DNA from: Stemphylium vesicarium
Taxonomy: Eukaryota > Ascomycota > Dothideomycetes > Pleosporales > Pleosporaceae
Reading direction: 5' to 3'
Assembly: GCA_004380135.1 (NCBI GenBank)
Contig: QXCR01000052.1
Coordinates: 1 to 64,000, forward strand
Length of the DNA: 64,000 nucleotides
Part shown: positions 1 through 10,271 of the stretch, one piece after another
How positions within the stretch are numbered: position 1 is the first letter of the stretch
Layout of the letters: each line of letters opens with the position of its first letter
Notes under the pieces: model-generated
Databases searched by the model: none
What the model saw: the letters and a program-made list of their open reading frames with translations, nothing else
Told to the model about the DNA's origin: nothing
Position numbers and translations under genes: made by a program

Positions 1-317
1 TTGATCGTGTATCTAGCCAGTGCTCGATCGTAGTTCCTCTCCGCCTGCTGGTATCGCTGGAACTCCTCGGTCGTCATGTCTTTGAGCACAACGCCGGTGT
101 CCCCTTCGGTTTCGTCATGGTACTGCTCCGGCTCAACGGCTGCTGGCTCCTTAAGCTTCTCAAGGGCTGCCTCGTTAAGATCCGGGTTAACTATGGACCA
201 TAGTTGATGCCTATCCGCGCTATCCTTTCGTAGGAAGATCCATTCCTCCCAGTCCGCAGGCTTCTCGAGTATAACCGTCGTCCTCGTAATCAGTCCTTCT
301 AGCTTGGTAGTAGCCAT
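1..317 (-). CDS. Copia-like Gag polyprotein, N-terminal part (partial)
   Basis: An open frame starts at ATG 317 and stays open for 105 codons to the left edge. The protein begins MATTKLEGLITRTTV and contains the pattern W-EEW-I, then LWSIVNPDL, followed by an acidic stretch and a QRYQQAERNYDRA helix. A Trp-rich start followed by a 'W..VNPD' segment is typical of fungal Copia Gag proteins, which package element RNA into virus-like particles. The visible part has no stop or shift, so the copy is not obviously dead here. The assignment rests on motif memory and on the LTR and primer site just upstream. Confidence 0.6.
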   Translation of the reverse strand, partial: MATTKLEGLITRTTVILEKPADWEEWIFLRKDSADRHQLWSIVNPDLNEAALEKLKEPAAVEPEQYHDETEGDTGVVLKDMTTEEFQRYQQAERNYDRALARYTI

Positions 318-482
318 CCTGAATCAGGCTCTATCGGCTCTCAGATATCGACTCTCGTACGGGACAGTGCGCTCGAGGCTCTCGGCAAGGTAAAGGTAGC
401 GTTTCGATGACGTAGCTCTGTTGACAGCGGTCAATAGCTCGTCGGCATGCAGTAGCGAATACAGCGGGTATTGTCGACAGCC

Positions 483-492
483 GGGCTCATAA
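483..492 (-). other. Retrotransposon primer binding site (half-tRNA initiator Met type)
   Basis: The minus strand reads TTATGAGCCC, complementary to the anticodon stem-loop sequence GGGCTCATAA of initiator tRNA-Met. It lies one base after the LTR end, the correct place for minus-strand priming in elements that use a cleaved half-tRNA. Confidence 0.65.
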
Positions 493-493
493 C

Positions 494-618
494 TGTAACT
501 GCGTGAGCAGTGTCGAGTTAGAGGCTGCGGATCAAAGATTGTATTGCTATCTGTTGTCGTGTTCTGATCTCTTTTTCTGTTTCCGGAGCTTCCGGCTTAG
601 AGGTAGGTGCCTGCTACA
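494..618 (-). repeat. Probable 125-bp long terminal repeat of the Copia element
   Basis: On the plus strand the segment begins TGTAAC and ends GCTACA, giving the short inverted TG..CA ends expected of an LTR. It abuts the primer site. No second copy is inside the window, so the outer boundary is inferred from the terminal motif alone; ATAGC just outside could be the target duplication. Confidence 0.5.
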
Positions 619-640
619 ATAGCAAATCATGTGACCCTAG

Positions 641-1741
641 TCACGTGGTTACAGTATCTGACGATGTAGATCGTGGTGCGCTAGGCATGTCGACAAGGTG
701 ATGAGCTTGGAGACGAGGATCTAAACTGCTGTTGACCATATGACTAGACGCGCGCGCCGTTCGATCACACAATGTCAACGCTTGTTGAGATTGAACGTTC
801 TCGCTAGACGCGATCCCAGTGGCGCCCATCGAGTCCAAAACCTGATCCTTGTTGGCCACGTTGATTCTCCAAATTGCGGCGACTGGATCCTTCTTGCCTG
901 AATAAAATGCTCTGACGCGCGGATGGTGCCAGTTTGGGACAATCGTGCCGCTTGATCCGCTGTATTCAGGTATGATACCATGCGGCGAAGAATCCTGAGC
1001 TCTCTTGAGTCTGATAGCACTTGACACTACTGAAGCATTGCGGGAACATCTTCAGCGTCCTGGTCGTGGTACCAACTGGTTGTGCAGTACAGCAAAGGAC
1101 AGCTCTGTAGCGAAGGTCAGTCACGTGTGCTGATATTTTAACCCATGTCCAACTCACCCTGTCTATGTGGCCCTGTGTCAGGCAAATCTTGCACTTCTTC
1201 AGACACTGTTTTCCAGAGGTAAAGGGCCATGGCTATTCCAGCAGCTGAAGCACCTCTCGCTACGGAAGAACGATTTTCCAAAAACTAGGTGCAGCCTGAG
1301 TTGATCATGGTATTGCCCTGGTGGTGGTAGATACTGCTCAACGGGAAACGCAGTCCGTCTGTCAGCGGAAATCCAGTCGCCGTAAATTTGTGCAACGGCT
1401 CACTCTTATTCTCGAAACATAGCTTTTCCTGCTTGACACCAAGAGGCAGCACATTAGAGTCGGTGGGCGTCCAGATCTCGCTCTTTTCTGGCTCGTCCTC
1501 GAATGGCTCTGGAGTGCGTTAGCAGTATGTAAATTTGTGGGTGAGGGTATGGTTTCCCTTCAGATTTGACCAGCTGCTGGCGTATTGGGTGAATGGCCTC
1601 GCTAGTATCGGGCGTTGCAGTATCTGAGAGAGTCGTAGCTAGAGGAGGGATCGCATTTTCGACTTTCGGCACAGCTGGCTTTGAGGCGTACATTGCCTGA
1701 ACCAGATGCGAATTCGCCATTGCGGTAATCGAATGAAACAC
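641..1741 (-). pseudogene. Uncharacterised spliced gene with two in-frame stops
   Basis: I do not recognise the family. One reading frame can be followed through three exons on the minus strand: 1741-1571, 1506-1158 and 1104-641. The second intron (1157-1105) has a GTGAGT donor and CTACAG acceptor. The first (1570-1507) has a weak GTCAAA donor but a good TGCTAAC branch site. Within this frame are a TAG at 1285-1287 and a TGA at 1052-1054. Both are flanked by long open sequence, for example FLENRSSVARGASAAGIAMA just after the TAG. Total length is about 328 codons. Each stop can be derived from a Gln or Arg codon by one C-to-T change. It sits next to the Copia LTR. The exon model is inferred and could be wrong at the first junction. 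Confidence 0.4.
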
Positions 1742-3064
1742 AAGAGGTGGTAACGGACTGAGTGCGGCCGCTGGGTTATTTTGTTGCGATGACGCGTGTC
1801 TGGCGTGTTATTTCAACAGCACATACGCCACGAAATACCACGTGGTGGGCGCGCTCATACAGATGCACTTCTAAGATTCTGCCAGGGGAATCCGAGTGGA
1901 TTTTACTACCTCCTACAGAAATAGTCGAACTAGGAACGCATATGGATCGTTATTCAAGTCAAGTGTATTTCGTCGGAATGAACGGCAAGTTGGAAAAGAC
2001 TGAGTAAATCACAATACAGAGTCTACAGATGAACTCAATGTCTTTATTATAAGCAGAAATGGAGACGCAGTATGTCACTAGAATCGCATGAAAGACTGCA
2101 GATCCACACAAGGCAGTGCTTTCGAGCTTGCTAGTGAGCTGCGACACGGATGAAGCAGGGATGAGGATGAAGATTCTTTAACTAACACTCGTGCGGGGAT
2201 CCGAGTGGAAAGATCCTAATGTGCCTGGCAGAGGGAGGCGGAAGTGGAAAATGCGGGAGCGCGCGCTAGCAGACACTAGTGCCTGCGGTCGTTTAGCGGG
2301 TACGCAATTGGCGCACCTCCTATCTTTCGCCGCCTGTCTCACTTGGAGCTCACCGTGACTCTATTTATTTTTGGTCTGACAGTATCAAAAGTCATATGGA
2401 GTCAGCCAGAAAACAACGACCGTAGCCGACAAGATGGAAATCGCAGACATGGGCGAATTTGAAGAAGGCTCTTCCAAAGAGGTATCTCATCCCACCCCGT
2501 CATTGTCCGGCGATAACGACCACGAATACTGATCAAAACCTGAAGAGAGGACAGAATTGGAGGTTGAAGAGTGCGGTTTGGTTCGTGAGGCAGAGAAAAT
2601 GACGGGGTTTGAGCCATCTTCATTCATGGATGCACAGGTTGAGCAACTGATTGCTGAGGAAAGGAACCGTTTCTGTTCAACGCGCTAGATTCACGACACC
2701 CGATTAAGACCAACTAGACAGTTGCAGTATTTTATGGAATGGCCGATCAACACAGAAACGGCATCTGACCGCCTGTTGTCTCTACCCTCTTTTGCCTAGC
2801 ATGATTGTAAGGTCTCCGTTCAGAATGCTTCCACTAAAATCAGCGATGCGGTAACTCTCGATGAAGGTGAACAAGAGTTTCATCGGAAATCCTTGCTTCA
2901 GAGAGTGGTGACGTGGTAACAGTCTGGACGTTTCCATTTGTGTCGAACGGTGAGATGGGCAAACGCGCCCATTCACCGCTGACGGCGGCATAGTTTGCTT
3001 TTCTTCCCATTCCCGTGCTGCAGAAACCTAACCTCTTCTTTTCCGCACACAATCGAAAATCAGT
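1742..3064. other. Intergenic region, no convincing intact gene
   Basis: Only short overlapping frames are present, none with recognisable motifs, apart from the weak broken frame listed at 2434-2688. No tRNA, CRISPR or repeat structure was seen. The last few hundred bases presumably hold the promoter of the gene that starts at 3065. Confidence 0.4.
2434..2688 (+). pseudogene. Small acidic open frame broken by one TGA
   Basis: From ATG 2434 the frame reads 32 codons (MEIADMGEFEEGSSKEVS...), meets TGA at 2530-2532, then stays open for another 51 codons to TAG 2686-2688. The translation is Glu/Ser-rich on both sides of the stop, which suggests one ancestral frame. No family was recognised and chance cannot be excluded at this length. 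Confidence 0.2.
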
Positions 3065-4112
3065 ATGGAAAGCGATTGGCTTGCAGCAGCCTGGGCCAAG
3101 ATCTTCCGCGCCAGTCCGGCTGCCCAAATGCGCAAGCGGGACGACCAACCGCGACCCGAGACCCCAGATAAAGACAGCGAGGAGACTTTGAAGTCTGGCT
3201 CATCTACTCAGTCAGACGATGCTGCGGTTGAAGATGACGCCAAAGACGCTACGGGCGATGCCTCCAAGTCCGACGGCCCCCAGGCGCCTGACACTGGTTC
3301 TCATGACGATAACCACTCGGGCAACGACAACCCGGGCGACGCTGCCAGCAATGTTCCAGAGGACACACACGATCAGAACGAGATCGTAATGGCGAATCCG
3401 TCGTCAGATCTCACAGGTAGCGCTGGAGGATTTGCATGCGTCTTCCGCAAGGTGTCTAGCTACGTAGTCATGAAGATCGAGTACGCTGTTCTAGAAGCTC
3501 GCAACTCAATCAACGCTGCAGTAGAGAAAGTCAAGGAACTCGGAATCTTCGGCGTCGCAAAGAACATCAGGAACTGGGTCCAAGAGCATCCATGGCAAAC
3601 GGCTCTCATAGCCGTTCCGCTGGTCGCCTTGGCATGTACGGTGATTGGCCTTTTAGCGGTTGGATTCGGGCCTGGCGGTATCGCAGCTGGTGAGTCTCCC
3701 GGGTGAAAACTGGATGATCCGAGATACTGACTCTACCTCAGGCAGCACAGCAGCCATAATCCACGCGGGCATCGGTAACGTCGTGGCGGGTTCACTGTTC
3801 GCGACCTGCACAAGCGCGATGATGGGTGGCTACGGAGCTCCCATTATATTTGGAGGTGTCTGGCTTGTAACGACGCTTGCAGTTGCGGGCTGCGCGGCTA
3901 TGTGGAAGTCATGGCACAGTCGCAACGACCGACGTCTGGTGCGCTTTTCAACAACCACATCGAGAACCACCTTCAGCGCTACGGGAGAAGCCGCGAGCAA
4001 GGTTACCTTCGGTATCATGCTGGTAGCAGCATATGTCGTATATCGCGTGAAGAGCTGGCGGAATGGACGGGGAGGCCGTGGGTCCCCTTCAGGGAGATCG
4101 GATCGTGACTAG
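3065..4112 (+). CDS. IFI6/ISG12 (Ifi-6-16) family membrane protein
   Basis: Two exons, 3065-3689 and 3742-4112, joined by a 52-bp intron (donor GTGAGT, acceptor CTCAG), give a 331-residue protein. Residues 1-125 are acidic and low-complexity, probably disordered. Residues ~175-205 form a hydrophobic helix, followed by a Gly-rich segment GPGGIAAGSTAAIIHAGIGN and a second hydrophobic stretch with SLFATCTSAMMGG. That Gly/Ala-rich GIGN..GSLFA pattern is the signature of the Ifi-6-16 family, small membrane proteins known in animals as interferon-induced and linked to mitochondria and apoptosis; fungal roles are unknown. A further hydrophobic helix (~VTFGIMLVAAYVVYRV) and a basic tail close the protein. 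The intron falls exactly inside the Gly-rich motif, so splicing is needed to form it. Confidence 0.75.
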
Positions 4113-5078
4113 CTGATGAAGACCTCAAGGTTGGGCGGCAGGAAGTAAGACATATGTACATGAAGTTACTGCGACAAAATTGTATGACACGTCCAAGCAA
4201 GGCGTTTTTGAAAAGCCAGATATCGGATGAACGGGAGGGCTTCCGTACTTCAGCACTTTGACGACCGGCAGGGATCGGACAATAGATTTCTTTCTCTCTT
4301 GATTAGGGACACTGTAGTGCCACATACCGAAAATCCTTTTGCCATGGTCAGTCTTTCCAGCTCTCTTAAGAGAAAATGTGAGCGAGACGATCCAGATGCC
4401 CGATCATTTGGAGCCGTGGTTCTGACTGAGTCAACGCACGGTTGATAGTCCCTAACGTATGGGTTACTTCTAGCTCCCAAGATCATCTTGAGTCTAGGAT
4501 ACGAATTTGGCTGACGAGACGTTCAGTGTTCGTGACATGGCGTCCAAATCCGGAGATGCTGCGCGGAAATTCCTCCGATGTGACACCACAATTCGCTGGC
4601 AGACCACATTTCGCTGGCAGACCACATTTCGCTGGCAGACCCCGATGCACATGTATATTCGCGACTACTCATGAAACACGACGGTGGCACCGGCTTTGCA
4701 ATCAATGAGTTGGTTTTTGTAGAAAGACGATCGCAGGAGAAGGACGATCTTGGCTCCTCGCGCAGGAGCGGAACCCCGCGGAACCCCACGGAACCCAAGT
4801 CTACAAACAGCCGCCGGGTGAACGCCTTGACTTTGGTACTACACACGGCCAGTGGTCAAATTATGTGAGGGTTCATGACTTGAAGAGCGCTGCAAATCTA
4901 CGTAGAGCACATGCAACTTTGTTTCGTTTGTCATTGAGTTAAGATCAGATCAAGGGGCAGTTTCTTAGGGCATCCCACTAGCGCTGAGTAATAGAGGCAC
5001 AGGCCGCCGTCGTCCACGGGTCGCCCGCCACTCCTGCAGCCTTCAAACCTCACCTTTGTCAATCGCCAGCGCCTCACC
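4113..5078. other. Intergenic region with small tandem repeats
   Basis: No supported gene. It contains the 18-bp tandem repeat at 4592-4645 and a short 10-bp-period run based on CGGAACCCC near 4770-4798. The final part is the promoter of the Zn2Cys6 gene. Confidence 0.4.
4592..4645. repeat. 18-bp tandem repeat, three units
   Basis: The unit TTCGCTGGCAGACCACAT occurs at 4592-4609 and 4610-4627, followed by a third unit at 4628-4645 that matches except at its end. Eighteen bases is a multiple of three, but no supported gene covers it. Confidence 0.85.
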
Positions 5079-6356
5079 ATGCCAGCAGACCGATCACATA
5101 GCGCCAATCGCCAGGGTAGACAAAAGTCATGTTCGGAGTGTGTGAACTCCAAACGCAAATGCGGCCTACAGCAGCCAAAGTGCGCACGATGTTCTAGGCA
5201 ACACTTGACCTGTTCGTATCCACCGCAGCCGCGTTCGGAAGCCGCCGTTCAGCCCCTCAACACGGCCCCTGAGTGTAATACCACGTCTAATGTCGCTCAC
5301 ATACCCATGAATACTCCAGATTTAGAGACCACAGACCTCGATTTCAATTTCGACATACCTCCAATGCCGACAACGTTTACTGCGGAAACTCTTGACTTCG
5401 AATTCCCAGCTGCCGCTAGCTGTTTTGATACCTTTCCTCACATCGTGCACAACCCACCGGATAATGAAGGTCAAACAGAGCTCCAAATCGCCCCAAAGCA
5501 AGCAAAAGAGCGATCACCGTGTGCAACTCTTTCCCATTTCGCGAAGTCGAGGGCGCTGTACTTTGGCAACCAGATCAAGCTTGCACCGACGACCATGGTA
5601 GAGCAAATTTGCACACCATGGATGCATCGAATGCTTTATGACTCTATCATGCCGAGATCCTTACAAGATGCACACGCTGCATGTGCTTTGTATGTCACTA
5701 GAAACGAAATCAACGCTGGGCACGTCATACACTACATCTGTACTCGTGCGCAAGAGCTGATGAACACCGATGTTCCTGAGACACAACTTGAGATAATAGC
5801 CCACGCGCATGCGCTCATGTTATACCAGATCATGCTCATGTTTGGTGGCGATCTTCGATTCTATACACAAATTGAGGCCTTACTGTCTCACCTTGAAGAC
5901 ATGGGTGGAAGATTGATTCAAATTGCGGCCGAACATCACGAGCCTAGCGGCTATCTTGCAGTCTATCCTGGTGTAGCTGCTCGATCTGCGTGGAATTCCT
6001 ACATTCTCTGTGAGTCTGCTCGACGTACCGCTCTAGCCGCAATCCAGGTGTCTGTCATGTACTCTGTTTTGAGCGGCCAGATGAGATCCTGCAATCGGAA
6101 ACCTGTATTGGAGACGCGCATCACACTGTCGGCACATCTATGGGGCGCAACAAGCGCTTTCGATTTTGCCGTGGCCTGGAACGAGAAGAATCATTTTGTC
6201 ATCACGGAATTGGAGTTCACGGATGTTTTGGAGAATGCACAGCCAGATGATTTGGATGTGTTCGCAAACATGCTACTCACTGGAATGCATGGTATCGATG
6301 ATATCCGAGCCTGGTACTACACAAGGGGTGGAACCTTGGAGATACCTCAGTTCTAG
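5079..6356 (+). CDS. Zn2Cys6 binuclear-cluster transcription factor
   Basis: A single 425-codon exon. Residues 18-45 are a complete fungal zinc cluster with spacing C-x2-C-x6-C-x6-C-x2-C-x6-C (Cys 18, 21, 28, 35, 38, 45), preceded by a basic stretch and including the KRKCG core. This fold binds CGG-type half sites as a nuclear activator or repressor (established knowledge). A Pro/Asp-rich linker (~50-150) contains acidic patches. The C-terminal two thirds is helical and resembles the variable regulatory domain found in secondary-metabolism or catabolic regulators; I saw no further named domain. It is convergent with the zinc-knuckle gene, with 84 bp between stops. It is the only regulator near the decayed catabolic genes at 8-15 kb, so control of those genes is a possible former role. 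Confidence 0.85.
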   Translation: MPADRSHSANRQGRQKSCSECVNSKRKCGLQQPKCARCSRQHLTCSYPPQPRSEAAVQPLNTAPECNTTSNVAHIPMNTPDLETTDLDFNFDIPPMPTTFTAETLDFEFPAAASCFDTFPHIVHNPPDNEGQTELQIAPKQAKERSPCATLSHFAKSRALYFGNQIKLAPTTMVEQICTPWMHRMLYDSIMPRSLQDAHAACALYVTRNEINAGHVIHYICTRAQELMNTDVPETQLEIIAHAHALMLYQIMLMFGGDLRFYTQIEALLSHLEDMGGRLIQIAAEHHEPSGYLAVYPGVAARSAWNSYILCESARRTALAAIQVSVMYSVLSGQMRSCNRKPVLETRITLSAHLWGATSAFDFAVAWNEKNHFVITELEFTDVLENAQPDDLDVFANMLLTGMHGIDDIRAWYYTRGGTLEIPQF

Positions 6357-6440
6357 TTGCGCACTACCAACCCTGAAAGCAAGATATGTCCATGAACAAT
6401 GTCGACAACAATACCTTCGAGCGAAAAGTTTCTCCAAGCC

Positions 6441-8133
6441 CTAGTCGTCACCTAGACCCTGCATTGTCGCAGCAGGCACCGGCATCTCAGGAAACGCCCA
6501 CCATCTATCAACGTTACCCAGGAACTCCTTTCCACGATGTTTGCCATGTTCAACGATCCACGCTCGCTCGGTAGCAGACAGTGGGTGATGGCGCCAAGGG
6601 CAGTGCAATCCCATCTCACAGCAATACTTTGTCAGGAAAGTAGTGAAACACAGTCCAAAATCATGACGCTGCTCCGACCCGTATCTCACAGGCGCGACCT
6701 TGCCATTTTCGCCGTTGACGAAACGCTGGGACTTGGGAAGTTCAGCATACTTCTTGTAGATATGGTAGTCGTAGCCACGAAGGTCATAGGTCGTTGGTGG
6801 TGCGTTGAGATCGTCTTCCTGGGAGGGCCGCGGATCTCTCTGCGTGGTCTTTGGACGGGGCTCCTGGGGCCTACCCCGCTCGCTCAGATCATGTGTCATC
6901 CGCGTTCCAGAGGCATTCTCTTTGCTCATGTACTGCCTTCCTTGGTTTGCATCAGTCGAGTACAACTTTGGTCCCTGCGAATGTTTCGAAGCGTTAGAAC
7001 GGCTGGCTATTTGCACCTTCCGCATTTTTTTATTCGTCTCGCTGTTTGCCGCATCGCCCGCATCCAAAGCATCGTCGTCCCAATCAGCCTCATTTTCGAT
7101 TGCCCTAGCAGAAGATAAAGCTGCGCTGTTCGTATGCTGCTCAGTGTTGCCACGCGCATCGCGATACCGGTCGAATCTCTCGTTTAAGGCCCTAACGTCG
7201 TGCGGTGATGTGAAAATTCGGTGAGAATCACCCAAAGTCTCGTTGCGGCCGTGGCCGTCCCATGCCTCCTGCGGGGGTACGCAGCGATCGCCTCTCACAC
7301 CTTTTCCCAAGCCATGCATCACTTTTTGTTCAGAGGCTGCAGACCAGCTACGACGATGCTCTGCGTGGGCAGACTGCTGCAAATGCCCATTACTGGCAGC
7401 GACTTGAGCATCAGTTTTGATCTGGCCCACTCGAACCATACATTCGCGAGCAACATGGTCAAGCTCGCCGCAACGGAAGCAAATCCTAGTAGCGTAGCCT
7501 GAAAAGCCGCCAGCAGCGCCCTTGCAGTCAATAGCTTTATGCCCTTGCAGACCTTTAGCCGCTGTTTTCCCAGGTTTACACTATCGACTTACCGGTCTCA
7601 TTACACGCATAGCATCGCACGCCCTCATCCCTATGGAACGCTGTTTGGCGGCCGTGGAATCTCGGTGGCGACCAATCGGTGACTTCCTCATCTCGCAACG
7701 GAGAGCGCTCTCGGTAGCGCTGGTCGGGCTGGCGGCCTTGAAGCAGAGCAGGCGAACGGCTGCGAAACCGCTCTGGATCTTCAGCATACGCGCCCTTCGC
7801 CTCGGCAGCTGCATACGTGCGACGTCGCTTTTCTGGTGGGGGGCGATTTCGGCCCCTTCCAAACCCTCTAACCTCCTCATCCGCGATTTCACGTCGAATT
7901 CCGTTGGGGGGGGAGCCAGGTGGAGGTGGCGGAGGGTTATTTGGTCCGTAGGGACCCTTCGTGGCGCTCCTTATTTGCATATCGCTTTGCGTAATGGCAC
8001 TGTACCCGTCAGTTGGAAGTTGAGTGAGTTGAGTACGATGGGCTTTATTTGATAGCCGAGTCTCGTGAAAGGAGAGTCTGCAAAGGACCGCAGCTGAGCT
8101 CGAATCGCCGCACGGGCCAGACGAGACCTTCAC
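6441..8133 (-). CDS. Zinc-knuckle (CCHC) protein with C-terminal CCCH-like finger
   Basis: Two exons, 8133-7593 and 7543-6441, joined by a 49-bp intron (donor GTAAGT, acceptor CTGCAAG). The junction completes a canonical zinc knuckle CYACNETGHKAIDC, followed about 20 residues later by a second, CFRCGELDHVAREC. Zinc knuckles bind single-stranded RNA or DNA. The N-terminal part is Pro/Arg/Ser-rich with a polyproline run and RSRSP-type repeats, as in splicing or RNA-processing proteins. The C-terminus holds a Cys/His cluster, C-x8-C-x6-C-x3-H (ending CPWRH), a CCCH-like finger. Total 547 residues if the first ATG (8133) is used; an in-frame ATG at 7980, just before the polyproline run, is an equally good start. 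Function is inferred as RNA binding; no specific orthologue was recognised. Confidence 0.7.
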
Positions 8134-8313
8134 GGTTGACTACGATTGGAGGGTGTCTCGCAGCTGACGTCATATGGCAAACGAGCGCAGTAACCAATTC
8201 GAAGGTTGACTTGCAATACTGAGCCCTAATTCTGTAGGGAAATGTGGACTCTATGGGCACTATTCCGGGAAGCCATCTTAAGTGCGCATAGATACGTGTT
8301 CGATTAACTCTGA

Positions 8314-9208
8314 TTACGCTATCCCAGCATCTTCAAAATTGATCCTCGGAATCTCAAAGCTCTGGCTCGTACGATCATAGCTAATACCTCCCAGCCTACT
8401 AATCGGCCTCAAGACCTGGAAGTCTCATTAGCAAGTTTCACAAATTTTCAGGTCAATCATGATAACATACCTCGATGTCGAGCAATGTCTGATCCGCATT
8501 AATAGCATCATCCCTAGCCCAGAAATGCGTCACCTCAAGCACAACCAACGACCCTAATTTCTTCCCCGGAAAAGCCGTACTATCAAACTCGCGGATACTC
8601 TCAACCTTACACTCCATACTAAACACAGCTTCTCCCACCCTCGTACAAGCCACAGTCTTGCAATCTTAAACCGGATTCAGCCCCGTAACACCCCATTCCG
8701 AGACGCGATACGGGGCGTTAATCCCCGCCGCATTGACCGCCTCGACTATGCCCTCAGTCACAGAGTTGATAACGCATTCGCCTGTTTCCTGCAGATTGCG
8801 CAGTGTTTCATTGGGCTTGTTCAGTAGACCCACGAGACCCAGGACGAACAGCCGAGGGTCTGCGTGTACCATGTTGAAAAAGCTGAAGGGCGCTAGATTC
8901 ACGGCTGTGCCGTTTTTGGACCGCGTGGACACGAGGGCGATGGGGCGGGGGACTACCGCGCTGATGCAGAGCTTGTAGTTGCTCATTGGGTGGCGGCCTG
9001 GTGCCCAGGGGTCGATGGAGATGTGCGCGTGGCCTGCGGCGTCGTGGGTTGAGTTTGCGCCGTCGCCGAGAGACCATGCTGGATTGGGCGTTTGGATGGT
9101 TTGGAAGGGAGTGTTGGCTGTTTCGTCCCAGGTCGGGCGTGAGGACTCGGTTGCTTTGAAGTCGCCGTGGTTGCCGCGCCTATATGTTGTTTCTTGATTT
9201 GCAACCAT
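8314..9208 (-). pseudogene. Flavin reductase-like (FMN-binding split barrel) gene with premature TAA
   Basis: Exon 1 runs 9208-8471 and exon 2 8415-8314, with an intron that has a GTATGT donor and CCAG acceptor. Translated through, it is a ~280-residue protein of the flavin-reductase-like/DUF447 group, with the pattern NYKLCISAVVPRPIALVSTR and APFSFFNMVHADPRLF typical of the FMN-binding barrel, and the usual RVGEAVFSME and ending LRPISRLGG...FEIPR. The frame is interrupted by TAA at 8666-8668, between GVTGLNPV and TVACTRVGEA, where relatives continue without a break. CAA-to-TAA is one C-to-T step. No short intron with usable splice sites removes the stop. Such enzymes use or reduce FMN and often act in aromatic catabolism. 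A truncated 180-residue product lacking the last third is the likely output, if any. Confidence 0.75.
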
Positions 9209-10271
9209 TGTGTGTGGTGGTGATGGTGGATGAGATTCTCGCTGTTGAGCTGGATACTGGAAGAATGGCGTTGAATTCGTATGTTATTTGCCTTTTATTC
9301 ATTACACATCTCTCGGATTGTAGTGTTGCTCGGATATTTCGACATTAATCAGCGCGGTGCTTTTGCATTTACATGGTGAGGCGGAACAGATACCGCCGGA
9401 GCATGCACCGAAATCCGTGGCTCCGGAGCTTGCTGGACAGGGGTTTTGGGAGCATGCTGAATGATGGCTGACCAAATCTTGCCAAACGTACAGTAAGCAG
9501 TAGGCGGCCGGGAGTGCCCACCGTCAGTTTAAGGTTCGCGGTCCGGCCGATTGGAATGGACAAAGTACGTGGTACGAGATGTAGCGGAACACGGCCCCTC
9601 TACTTTCGAATGTGATACCTTGGCCGAAGGTGGTTTCCTGCCTCTCTTGCGATGATCTGCATTGTCAGCTAATATATTACCTGTAATAGGACCTTTACGG
9701 ATGGCAGAAATCTAGTTGCCATCCTCGGTATCTCTCACCTCTCCGGCATTGCTGTGTCCGTGCGATGGAGCTCAGTGAAACATCGCAAATCATCTACCAA
9801 AGGAGGTAGGTTGCAAGCAGGATGCAGATGAGGTGGGGCAGCTGGTGAATAAGCTCAAAGAGCTTTCGAAAATGATAATAGCGATGTAAAGTTGCCAAGG
9901 ATGGCGACCATGGCAGGTGAGACGTCTTCCTCTCCATCTCTTGAGCATCAAGATAGGCGAAAAAAATAGTTCAGAAATGGCGATCCCATCTCTCGATGAT
10001 AATACTGTTCGAGGTGATGATGGGGAGTTCTGTTCATATCTCATGCTATGAGGTTAAGTGGTGGGCTTCTTAGGAACTTGTCATTATCCACCACTGTTTC
10101 TTACTCGAGCAACCTTCACAAAAGCCACCAGACAATGACAAAAGGAAGTCCACCCAGCCAGAATCAATTAACGTCGATAGTTGACACGGAACACAAGCAC
10201 CGACGCAAAGATCAAAAGGCAATCAAGCATCCGTTACTATATCCACAAACACCCCAACCCAAAAACCCCAC
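9209..10271. other. Intergenic region carrying one copy of a dispersed repeat
   Basis: No supported gene. The only structured element is the 66-bp repeat at 9840-9905. A frame of 84 codons on the minus strand (10044-9790) exists only because it spans that repeat, and is not taken as a gene. Confidence 0.4.
9840..9905 (-). repeat. 66-bp dispersed repeat, copy 1
   Basis: The minus strand of this segment matches 25403-25468 on the plus strand at 64 of 66 positions. Both differences are transitions (G/A and C/T). Similarity stops sharply on the downstream side and fades within a few bases upstream. Confidence 0.85.

Larger units (their letters stand above)
1..618 (-). mobile_element. 5' end of a Copia-type LTR retrotransposon, running off the left edge
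   Basis: Read on the minus strand the order is LTR (618-494), primer binding site (492-483), untranslated leader, then a Gag-like start codon at 317 and an open frame to the window edge. The primer site matches the anticodon loop of initiator tRNA-Met, the half-tRNA priming used by Copia/Ty5-type elements (established knowledge). Only the first ~106 codons are visible, so pol domains cannot be checked. Copia rather than Gypsy is inferred from the primer type and the Gag-like start. Confidence 0.7.
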
